Shown here piece by piece: positions 11,501-21,030 of a stretch of DNA of 64,000 nt. Position numbers and translations under genes: made by a program. The notes under the pieces were generated by a model. It was given only the letters and a program-made list of their open reading frames with translations, did not search any database and had not been told where the DNA came from. The first letter of the stretch is position 1, and each line of letters opens with the position of its first letter. The stretch is from Lanius collurio (taxonomy: Eukaryota > Chordata > Aves > Passeriformes > Laniidae), in NCBI GenBank assembly GCA_020086605.1, contig JACBWW010000015.1:18726391-18790390 (forward strand). The letters are read 5' to 3'.

Positions 11501-13631
11501 CAATCTGCTTTTTTGAGGTCACTATCTTCCTGCTACTATGTCCTCTGTTCCTTGTCTTCACTGGCATCTGTGACCTGTAGAAGTTTCTCAGCAGCACTAT
11601 CAACTCTCCTAAACTGTTTATTTTGCTTTGCATGAAATCTCTGGAGTTTAGATTGACTGCTAGGGTTAAATCCTGCTGATACTGTGTTGAATCCTGCTGT
11701 GTTGCTTTTGGATGAAGGCTTAATTGAAGACCATGGAAAGGACCATGATTTTTGGTTCCTTCTTGGACTGTAGTCTTGCTGAAGAGTGAATGATAATAGC
11801 TGCAATAATGGGACCTGAGGTGGGTTGTGATTTGGGATGCCTGCTGACCAACTTGTGTGAGGTGGAGTTTGAACTGGTGTATTGATTTGTTTTCAACCAG
11901 AATAAAGGGCTCAGCCATCACTCTGGGAGCTTAATGAACACTTACACCACAACGTCTGCTCGTCTTTGTTAGATCTGAGAATTTATTTTAGCAAATATAT
12001 AGTATGTTTAGAAAATAAATTAACCACATTGTATTTACCTCCTGAAGTTTCTTGTTTGTGGTGGCACTTCCTCCTTTGCAGTTATTCAGTGTTGGTCAAG
12101 CCCCAGAGTGGTAGCTTCATCCTTTATCTGCTTCCCTAAAAAAAAGGGAAGTAGGGAACACCATTAGAAACTTGAGTACATTTTTGTACATAACAGTTTC
12201 TGTAATGTCAATTTTTCCATAATCAAAAGAGAAATGTTCAGTTGGGGTTGCTCTTGAGCTGGTAGGAATTCACTGTATATAAATTAAAACTTTCTGTGCT
12301 AATTGTAATACATTTATGAAGACTTCTGGTTTTTCCTTCCTATAGGAGAGTGTTTTTATGCCTATTATATTTTTGCATAATCTATTTTTCTGAAAGGAAG
12401 AAATGTAAAAATTCAGTAGCTGAGGTTGTAATTTTAAGAAGTTCAGTGAGAGACTAGGCTAAAAGAAACTGCAATATTCTATATAGTTTCATGGAGTGCT
12501 TTAAGAAAATGTGTCAATTTTATGAGGGCTCTTATGGAAAAATTCTGCTTTTGTGTGGATTCAGGTGAAAAGGGAAATTTCATGGGATTTCTGAAAATGA
12601 CTGGATTTCACTGGTTCCATGAAATCTATGACAGCCATGGAAAAATGCACAGTTTTTGTCATGGAGGAAATTTTTATTGCAGTTTGCGGAACTTTTGTTT
12701 TCTGTGTACATCTGTTCCTCTGACACATATTATGCATTCTGGACCTCTTCCTCATCTTGTAGTCTCTTCCTGTGAATATTTTACCCTTTTTGATGGATGC
12801 ATAGTGCTCTGATCCTCAGATGATAGGAATCCAGGACTGCCTAGGAAGGAGGTTCAGTGTGCGCATGTGGGTGGGGGAAGGGCGTGAAAAGTAAGAAACA
12901 CTAAATACAGTCCTGGGAATTTTGTGTTTTATGGTAATGACAGCTTATTTCATGCAATATAGGAGGGAAGATGATCAGGACTAAAGAATCGTATTCAACA
13001 TGAGATCTAAGCAATGTAGTATCAAAAGCCACCTACCTGCAATCTGTAAAATCCGAGCTTGTGTGGAGGGTCCAGCACAAGACCACCCGAGGAGCATATA
13101 AAGCCTCAGAGGAGAAAAAGTTTATTGTGGTATCTGAATTTATCCTCTAAGTAATGCCCTCATTGGCTAGGACACAAGTGTGACTGTAGCATGCTCATGT
13201 TATTCCCTGTCTTCGTAGAGGCAGCAGAGCTGAAATAGATCTTGCTTTTCAAGGAGAGAAATTAAGACACAGAGGAGAAAAGGAATACATCCTCAGATGG
13301 GGCTTGAAAATCAATGATGAGATGAGGTGAAAACTTACAGGAAGGCTGTGTCAGAAGGGCATGGGAAATGACAAAGAAAAAGCGATATTAGATAAGTGGA
13401 GGAATTGGAAAAGAAAGAGTTGTGAAGCAGATTAAGCCAAATCTATGCAGGGTTTTAAATGAAGAAGTCTGAACTGTGTCTTGAGACAAACAGGGAGCCA
13501 TCTGATTAGCTTTGATTTAATGATATTTTTTAACATCTTTGTGTGCCTGAGCAGCCAGAGCTGAGAACATTGCTGACAGAGAAGTCTCTTCTGGGGAATT
13601 GCCTTCCCCTTAGCAAAGGAAAGACGTGGAG
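11501..13631. other. Mostly unique non-coding sequence
   Basis: The first few hundred bases may be further eroded LINE ORF2. I recognise nothing else. A 7-bp perfect inverted repeat, CTTCCCT / AGGGAAG around seven A, lies at 12131-12151. Around 12560-12680 there is a loose repetition of ATTTCATGG/CCATGAAAT-like words that could be a relic of an old repeat, but I cannot name it. Confidence 0.45.
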
Positions 13632-14091
13632 TGTCCTGGTTTTGGCTGGGATAGAGTTAATTTTCTTCTTAGTAGCTGTTGCAGTGCTGTGTTTTGGATT
13701 TAGTGTGAGAATAGTGTTGATAACACAGGCATGTTTTGTTACTGCTGAGCAGCGCCTACACAGAATCTCAAGGCCTTTTCTGTGCCTCATCCTACCCCAC
13801 CAGGAAGGAGGCTCACAAGGAATTGGGAGGGGGGTACAGCCAGAACAACTGACCCCATCTGACCCAAGGGGTATGCCAAATCAAATGGTGTCATCATGGT
13901 CAGCATATAGAGCTGGGGGAAGAAGAAGGAAGATGGGGTGATTCGGAGTGATGATGTTTGTCTTCCCAATTAACTGCCATGTGTGAAGGAGCCCTGCTTT
14001 TCTGGGGTGACTGAACACCTGCCTGTGCATGGGAAGCGATGGATGAATTCCTTACTTTGCTTTCTGGCAAACAGCTTTTGCTTTGGCTATT

Positions 14092-14214
14092 AAACATCAT
14101 CACCTTTTGTTATATTATTTCAAGGAGATTTTGGCCCACAGAAACCTGCTTTTCCCACTTCACCATCAAAAAACTTACAGTCCAGCTCTTCTTTGCATTT
14201 GTGCTTCATTTCAA
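14092..14214 (+). repeat. Direct-repeat copy A, inserted in the LTR
   Basis: This 123-bp segment is strange to the LTR that surrounds it but closely resembles 14884-15010 in the same orientation. By eye the first 29 bases are identical, a second block reads CTGCTTTTCCCACTT in both, and overall identity is about 80% with small gaps in the middle. It starts exactly where LTR similarity stops and ends where CR1 similarity begins; the bases TTCAA are shared across the latter junction. It is treated here as the 5' part of a chimeric retroinsertion. Confidence 0.8.
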
Positions 14215-14335
14215 GGACAGGTTGGATGGGGCTTGGAGCAACCTGGTCTAGTGGAAGGTGTCCTTGCCCATTGCAGGAGGGTGGGAACTAGGTGATGCTT
14301 AAGGTTCCTTCCAACGTAAAGCATTCTACAAATCT
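14209..14335 (+). mobile_element. CR1 3' end fragment nested in LTR, plus strand
   Basis: This is a very short CR1 in plus orientation. It reads GGACAGGTTGGATGGGGCTT, GAGCAACCTGGTCTAGTGGA, then GGTTCCTTCCAACG and a decayed tail GCATTCTACAAATC. Only the last part of ORF2 and the 3' UTR (about 125 bp) are present. It lies inside the LTR, so it inserted later. Its 5' side does not go straight into LTR sequence but into the duplicated segment 14092-14214, making a chimeric insert. Confidence 0.9.
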
Positions 14336-14452
14336 GTGTACTCCATGAATTTTCTTGCTTTTGCATTTTGATTTTCTTCCTCCATTCCCACTGGTGGGGA
14401 GTAAGCAAGTGTTGGCATGGGCCTTAGTTGCCAGTTAGGGTTAAACCATGAC

Positions 14453-14883
14453 TGGGAGAAACATCACAAAGTACAGCAGAGCTGATGGTACTATGGGTTA
14501 TTACTCAGGCAGGAAAGAGAGAGGGCATAAATATCAGGGTCCTGGGTGATGCCATGTACCACTCCCACTGCCATGTGAAATGGGAAGCAGAAAGCTGACA
14601 CTAAGGCTGGCTATTGATGCACATGAAGGCTTGTCTATATTTAGCAAAGGGGAGGGTCTCAGGGGCAAAAGGAACACATGGAAAGCAATGTCTGAGGTAT
14701 GAGGGAGTTATTTGTATTAACTGCAGTGGACACAGGTATTTGTGCTACATGTTACACTGTTGATTATTGACTGCTACCCACTCTCTTCACTGAACCTAGT
14801 AAGTTCCTGGGATCTGTATTCCCTTTTGCTCAGTTTCTGTAAATGCTAAATAGATTTTTGCCATGTATAATGCTTTCCAGAGA
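14453..14883. other. Unique non-coding sequence
   Basis: This is the spacer between the LTR and direct-repeat copy B. I recognise no feature in it. Confidence 0.5.
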
Positions 14884-15010
14884 AAACATCATCACCTTTT
14901 GTTATATTATTTTGAAGGAGTTTTTGGTCTGCTGGGACCAAGAACTGCTTTTCCCACTTCCCCATCAAACAACTTGCAATCCAGCTCTCCTTTGCATAAT
15001 CCTATTTCAA
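14884..15010 (+). repeat. Direct-repeat copy B (likely source copy)
   Basis: This 127-bp segment is similar to 14092-14214. It has no LTR or CR1 sequence next to it, so it looks like the resident copy from which the inserted copy was derived. I cannot exclude that both belong to an unrecognised dispersed repeat family. It contains AACTGCTTTTCCCACTTCCC and ends ATTTCAA, the same bases at which copy A passes into CR1. Confidence 0.7.
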
Positions 15011-17779
15011 ATACGAATAATATGAATCCTCCAGTTTATACTAGCAAGGAAATTTGCGTGGTTATATTTCATCATTGCCTTAGAGAAGAAGGGCAGGGCA
15101 GCTGCCAGGCTGTCTGTACAGATTTTCATTGCTGAAATCTAGTGAAGAAACTGTAGTTGTCTTGATAACATGTTGAAGATTTTCTTCCCCTCTTTCGCTA
15201 GCTCCCATCAGGAAGTTGCGGCTATGCACTTTTCACTTGCAGTAGATAACAGCCTGCCCAGCTCATCCTCGAAGTGTACAGGTCAGGTCAGACAAGGTCC
15301 TCCTGTCTCTTTCTCTGGCTGCAGCATCCTGATATATCTGGCTCTGTCTTGGTGATGCTCAGATCTCTCTGGTGGTGCCCAAGTCATCTCCAGTTTTAGT
15401 GAGCTTTTCAACATAGAAAAGGGGTGTTCAGCTCCAGAACAGCAAAGCCTGGCAGGAGGTGTCTGTAATAGTATTGACCAAGTCCAACCTGTAGATCAGG
15501 GAGCCTGCACCAGGAGCTGTGGGAAGTTGGAATGAGTGGTCTGCATCTGGCCTGTGTTGTAGTGACCTCTCCTTTGTCAGGAAGTTAGCACGTGCTCTGC
15601 AGGGTTGATAAGCAGCAGAGCTTCTCCAGTCCCACTCTTTGTGTATGTCAAGGTAGGGTTGGAATCTGTATCTCACTGGGGCTCCCTTGCTGCACCTGGT
15701 CACTGTGGTGTAGGAGTCAAAGCTCAGCGTGACGTCTTGTGGGGTTAGAACAGGATGTCTTGCTACTTCTAGTCAAGAATAAATCCGTTTTGTTCTCTGA
15801 AACTTCTCAGTTGCTCCTTTTCCTTACATTCAGTGTATGCTTCTATGTTTTGTCAAGTCAGGTAGGAAGAAATTGTCCACTTGTGATATGTTTTGGCAGA
15901 CTCCCTTTTTCCCCAGGAGCAACTTGTGCCAATATTCTCTCTATTCTATCAGCTAAATAGACGTGGCTAATGCCTACAAATTTATTCATGCTGATGGGCC
16001 CCACTTGCTGAAAGTGTTCTGTTCACACCAGATGCTGCAACCTTGACCGTACATTTGTGGATGTAGCACACTTGATTAGATATGAGTATAGAACAGGAGA
16101 TCACAGTGCAAGGGCATGGGCTATCTCAGCCTTTAATCTCAAATTTACCCCATGGGTAAAGGTAGATGGATTATTACCACCATCCCAGGTAATCATATAA
16201 TTTTACCTCTCAACCTCATTGATTGTCTCCACCTTGGGAATCTCCAAAGATCCGTGGAGAGATGTGAGGCCCAGGACACCTGAGTTCACATAAGCAGAGA
16301 TCCACGTTACCTGTGGTGGTGGTTTCTTTCCACCAAGGAAGAACTAGGTGACAACCCGGCTATTTCCTTTTGAGTGTTTCCTTTTAAAACAGTCAGAGGC
16401 CTGACACCCTGCTTTTTGCATGTGTCTGACATCGTCATTTCTTCTCCAGAGTAAGCTGGCTAAATTAATTTGATTTTAAAGAAGTGAAGCACTGAGACTG
16501 TGCCTGACATTTTCAGAATTCCAGGACGCTGTGTTCCCAAATCAATATGCTGATTTAGTAACATAGCTTATGCTCAGGAAGGCCATGTGACACTCTCAGA
16601 CCCATCCATCTCAGTCGAGTATTTCTATTAGAGATGTGCAAATCCTTTCCAGGACTACAAGTGAGATTTTACAAGTTTCCCAGTAGAAGGAGGTAGTGTG
16701 GAATTACAAACACCCCATTATCCCCTGCACCAAACACCAGATTTGAATATACCTCTTTTCTAATTTGAGTCTCAAGCAGGCCCCAACACAGGACCATCTC
16801 TGTATTGCTAGCAGTCAAATAGACAGGTGCACACATCCGTAGATGTGCAGATATAGCAATAATAGCCTACTGCCCATAAAATATGCACTTCCATATGGAG
16901 ATAAAGATCCATTTTTAAGCAGACACTTTAGGGAATCAAAAGATGCACTTGAAAATGTAAAAGGGTACCTCAAGAGAGATTTAAGTTTTTCACAGATTTA
17001 AATAGAATCAGAATAGTGCACAAATGTAGTCTGTGTCTGTCTACATGAAAACAAACCCAATACTTTTTGGCTGTGTAGCTCATTTAATATATATCAAAAG
17101 TTTCTGGCTGTAGGCCATTCATGTTTATAATACACATGTAAACAACATATTGGAGTCAGCAATGGTTGAGTCACTCAAACAAAAAGTGACTTTAAGACAG
17201 ACAATGTGAGTGAACTTATTCTGGCAAAAATGTTGATAAAAGTATATCAGAAAAAATGCTACTTTCCTTTTCTTTGTTAAACAGCTGTCTTACATTACAC
17301 AATGCTTTGAGTTTATACTTCCTTTTACTTATAAGGTACTGGCAGCTGAATCTCCTAATAGTGCTAGAAAGGTCTTTGTGTGTTATTTCAAGGTGCACAG
17401 AAATTGTGTTTTAAATAGTGAAACAGTTAGTTGATTGTAGCAGTGAAGTTGCCTACCTTCTAAACTGGTACCACTAATTTCTGTGTAGGCCCAGCTTTGA
17501 TTGAGGATATTTCAGGACCATCCTGTTTACCTGTAGGGATGTTTGCCTGAGTACAACTTATAAGAACAGACTTAAGTTTATGCTGGAAAGTGTGTGCACC
17601 TTACCAAAAGATACAAATGTTCTTCTAAGTGCCTTTCCTTACTCCAAGTAGCCCGTGTTATTCCCGAAGGCATCGCATCTTTTATGCCCTATGCAGTGGC
17701 TGGCAGAGCCCAGCACAGCAGAACCCTTTGTGCTTACCAGGTAACTAGGATTTGAAGGATCACTAAACTTAGCCATTTT
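15011..17779. other. Unique non-coding sequence with possible eroded LTR-like tail
   Basis: No gene is recognised. The section 15440-15830 is richer in GC than its surroundings and ends with an AATAAA (15777-15782) followed by a pyrimidine-rich stretch ending CCTTACA, an arrangement like the R-U5 end of an LTR. I could not find a matching LTR start, so this stays a weak suggestion. The remainder is unremarkable AT-rich sequence. Confidence 0.35.
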
Positions 17780-18110
17780 GTATATCAATCCACGAGGTAG
17801 CACTTTAATAATGTATTTTCAAGGTTGGAGTGTTCATTTTGGCCTCATACTTGCTAAGTGGCACAGCGATGTTATGCACTGTACATGGTAATGCTATAAT
17901 TTATTGCTTTCTAAAAGCCACCCAAAGTACTGCACTGTAATCAAATAGCACTTCTTGATGACATTGTGTCCTCCAGATATAGCCTGAAACAGACTGACAC
18001 AAATAAGTCATTTAAAGGTGCACAGCCAATCAGAAATTCTTGCCAAATGGAAGATTTATGAATTAGCAGTTTTCTGTTTTTAAATTATGGCTTTGTCTTA
18101 ATGAGACATT
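17780..18110. promoter_or_regulatory. Candidate conserved non-coding element
   Basis: This is a high-complexity AT-rich block without homopolymers. It includes a CCAAT core in GCCAATCAG (about 18024), a MADS/homeobox-like TATAATTTATTGC (about 17896) and GAATTAGCAG (about 18060). It reads like a constrained enhancer, but the call rests on composition alone. Confidence 0.22.
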
Positions 18111-19605
18111 TGCTAACAATGAAGCTATGTACCTGCATTTGATCTGTCCCTGCTACTCTAAAAAAGATAACTGATATGGCCATATTCTGATCTGCAACGT
18201 GGGACCAACCTGAGCTTACTTTGTCCCTACAAGAAGAAAATAGTCCTGTTACTCCTACTCCTTACTTAACTTTGGTTAGTGACCAAAAAACCACACAGTT
18301 TTTATACTGGGGGCAGAAAAAGTCAGAAGACTTAAACAGAAAATGAAAGTTGCATTCAAAGTGGCTATTTTGAAGTAGGGTTTATGTGATTTTTTTTACT
18401 GTAAAACTGTGAACCCCCCACAATCTAACTGCTTTCTGCCTCAGTTTGTTCTTACAAATGTGATCAGGTTACTTTAGTTAGTAAGGAAGGCATTAGTTTT
18501 TATCAGGCTTGTATAATTTAAAGTCTCTCCTTTCTCTTTTGTTACCCTTTGAAAGTCACTGTAGACAGTCTTTCTCCTGAATTCCCCTCTTTTTGTGAGG
18601 ACCCTCAAGTGACCACTTCTTACTATGCTCCTCCAGGAACCCTGGCTGAGCAAGCACACAGTCTGTAAGGCTTCACCTCTTACCTTTGCTGCAGTGCTTC
18701 TGACTCCTTGAGTGGTCAGGCTTCCGCCTGTGCTGCTTTCTTGGCTCTACCAAACATCTGTGCTCACTGTCTGCTGTTTACTGGGGTGTTGTACAGCCCA
18801 GTCCAGGCATCCTTTCTGCCACACTGTCCTGTCATTTGCCCACCAGTTACAGGAGCTGCTCTTCCATGCCTCAAAGTACTTTGTCCAGCACCTTCAGGTA
18901 CAGAAAACAGCCTCAATTTCTTGTGATTGGGGAAGATGGGTAAATCTTAGTGCATCTGTTGGCTGTATTTCTGAGACGGCTTAAGAGGTATTTGAAGGGG
19001 TAGATCACCCACCACATCTATGTGAGGCCAGATAATGTTTACAAATTGTCCACTGGATTTTTAGAGTTCTCAGGGACAGGCATCATTACTTCATTACCAG
19101 TCATTATTGACAACAAGTAAACAAAGTTCATGGTATATTCAATATTACACCTGATTCTTGGTGTAATATTGCTCTATGTCTTTGTAGGAATGTAACCTGT
19201 ATCCCAGGAAACAATGGACCACATTTGACATTGGGAGTACATCCAACAACATAAATACAATTTTGGCACCTTAATTTGTAGAAATGTACTATTTAGCTAA
19301 GTATGATATATTTTTAAATGCTTTTCAGTACAATTCACTTGAAGACAATTTATTCTGTAAGACAACTTGGTCAGTGCTACAGTTCTTGGAGTCCTGTGTT
19401 CTGTAGCAGAAAGAGAAGCTGGCGTATTTATGCCTTCTGAAGCCAGTGGAAGTCTGTCTGTTGACTTTCATGGGGCTCTGGATTAGATCTTTAATGAACA
19501 TCTCCTGATATCATTATGGGAGCAAATATTGGAGCAGCGTCATGAAAACTTCAGATTTAGTAGATATGAAGGATTTATTAAATTTTTTTTAGAACGTACA
19601 GTAGT
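18111..19605. other. Unique non-coding sequence
   Basis: I see no repeat or gene. Plus frames at 18708-18984 (72 and 90 codons, overlapping in different phases) are not recognised. Confidence 0.5.
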
Positions 19606-19633
19606 TTGAAAATTGCTTCTTGAAAATTGCTTC
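19606..19633 (+). repeat. 14-bp perfect tandem duplication
   Basis: The unit TTGAAAATTGCTTC occurs twice head to tail (19606-19619 and 19620-19633). It is probably a replication-slippage duplication. Confidence 0.9.
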
Positions 19634-19939
19634 TTCACCTGCTGCTCTGTTCATGCTTATTCCACAGTGACCCGAGCCACCCAAAAGATTATTTTGTCAG
19701 AAAGAAGCTGAGGACAAGATTAGGGCAAATGAAGAAACCACGCAAAATAAAGGCAACCGATTGTTTGGAAACAAAGAGACAAGGTGCAAATCCAAAAATC
19801 AAATCTGAATGCACCCAAAGAGATGTGGGGAGAACTTTCTGAACCTGTTAATTTCGGAAGTGTGGCGTGTTGCATGGCAGAGAACCTAACAGTTTTGAAA
19901 TGTAAACACATGGTATGTAAAACATAAACCACAGAATTA

Positions 19940-20420
19940 ATGAATCATGTTAATTTCACACTGCCCCCGCTTTGGACTAATTAGTGCAAATTAAATGTTG
20001 CACTTGTCAAGCAGAGCAGTTTGGGCACCATGTATTGCATTAAGAATTATTTTTGGATCCATTTGCACAATGTGAAAATAGTGTGAAAATATTTTTATTT
20101 CAATTAGTGGTAGTTTTACAGTCATTAAAAGATTTCTTTAATAGGCTTAGACTCCCATGGCCTGCACAGCTGCATGAGGTCTGGTTTGCATTTAAAGGTG
20201 GGAAAAGATGTAGTGAGAAGGAGGACATTTAGCTGACTGGATTTACTTAATTACCCCCCACCCCATTCTAAAAGGACAGACCAGGCTGGTCAATTATCTG
20301 TCCCTTCGTCAGAGGCCAATTGCTTAATTGCAAATTATCCATAATAATTACACAGCCAAATAACTACTGGATTTATTTTTAATGAATGTGGAAGCCCTTA
20401 ACAAGGATTTAAATGTACCC
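19940..20420. promoter_or_regulatory. Candidate developmental enhancer / conserved non-coding element
   Basis: This block has the densest set of homeodomain and POU-like cores in the window: ACTAATTAGTGCAAATTAAA (19976-19995), CAATTAGTGG (about 20101), CTTAATTACC (about 20247), CAATTATCTG, then CAATTGCTTAATTGCAAATT (20318-20337) and ATAATAATTACAC. The words are embedded in complex, non-repetitive sequence and include an octamer-like TTGCAAAT. Such clusters are characteristic of vertebrate conserved non-coding enhancers near developmental genes. Function and conservation are inferred; the motif content is what I see. Confidence 0.4.
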
Positions 20421-20960
20421 ACCAGGATTAGTCAAAATCGACAGCTATCAAAGGGCTGGAATCTGCCACTCTCACTTCTGTGGAGGAGAGCATCGCTCTG
20501 CTTATTTTCTGTTCATTTTCAGTGAGACTCAGAGAAGTGAAGATGCTGTGTCCATGCTCTGTAATGTTTATAGGGTCTAACATTTCCATTGTTTCAGTGA
20601 GACAGACTGAAAAAGAGGGATTACTGAAAATGGAAAAGGCTGTCATAACGTGGGATGCTGTGAAGCCGGGGCAGAATATAGGACAGAGTGGAAATATTGC
20701 CTTTGCTGAAATGAGATGGAGCTCTGCCAAGCAGCAAAAAAAGGGATTGTCAAAACAGCAGCGCGCTCCCCCTTGGAGGCATTCCTGGCGCGGGAGAGGA
20801 GGGTCTGCCCACTGCAGGGAGATGGAGGCCTTCCCCCTCGGCGGGATGCAGTGCTCGGAACTGGCCGGCAGCAGCAGGGATGTAATTAGCGCTGACACAA
20901 AACACAAGGCAAGGCTTTTGATGCTTGTTTTTCAGTTCTGACAACGAGGAAAATCATAAG
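20421..20960. other. Stop-poor, locally CpG-rich segment, identity unknown
   Basis: Both strands are open for long stretches here: plus 20480-20941 (153 codons) and minus 20428-20907 (159 codons). Neither protein is recognisable. The part 20755-20900 is GC-rich with several CpGs (GCGCGC, GGCGCGGG, CTCGGCGGG, GCCGGC). A reasonable acceptor-like pyrimidine tract, CTTGTTTTTCAG, ends at 20936. It could be an exon, a weak CpG island or just compositionally odd DNA next to the candidate enhancer at 19.94-20.42 kb. I do not call a gene. Confidence 0.3.
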
Positions 20961-21012
20961 AAAGGTGGTTGTTGGGGTTTTTTCTTCTTTTTTTGCATTT
21001 TGCTTTTTCCTT

Positions 21013-21030
21013 CCCCCCCCCCCCCCCCCC
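21013..21030 (+). repeat. C18 homopolymer in pyrimidine-rich tract
   Basis: Eighteen consecutive C follow a T-rich stretch (about 20980-21012). The G-strand is on the minus side, so a quadruplex or i-motif is possible. It is also a place where sequencing length errors are likely. Confidence 0.9.

Larger units (their letters stand above)
13632..14452 (+). mobile_element. Solo ERVL-type LTR, interrupted by a later insertion
   Basis: The block begins TGTCCTGGTTTTGGCTGGGA and ends near GGGTTAAACCATGAC, the characteristic ends of an abundant avian ERVL-like LTR. Between them, in the expected order, are a U3 region with a TATA-like CATATAGAGCTGGGGG at about 13903-13918, the CCATGTGTGAAGGAGCCCTGC block, an ATTAAA polyadenylation signal at 14089-14094, and a tail with CCACTGGTGGGGAGTAAGCAAG. 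No internal retroviral region or second LTR is nearby, so this is a solo LTR left by LTR-LTR recombination. A roughly 240-bp foreign insert (14092 to about 14335) splits it immediately after ATTAAAC; without it the LTR is about 570 bp. The flanks TGGAG (13627-13631) and TGGGA (14453-14457) may be a decayed 5-bp target duplication. The plus frame at 13543-13941 crossing the left edge is not a gene. Confidence 0.88.

Noticed and set aside
12131..12151. CTTCCCT/AGGGAAG hairpin with A7 loop as a terminator-like structure
   Set aside because: Bacterial-type termination does not apply here; it is a short chance inverted repeat around an A-run.
13543..13941. 132-codon plus frame with a hydrophobic stretch resembling a membrane segment
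   Set aside because: It runs across the left border of a solo LTR and is composed mostly of LTR U3 sequence, with no gene context.
15440..15830. Possible second LTR ending with AATAAA and a pyrimidine-rich U5-like tail
   Set aside because: No recognisable LTR start, no matching partner and no target duplication; retained only as a remark on the stretch.
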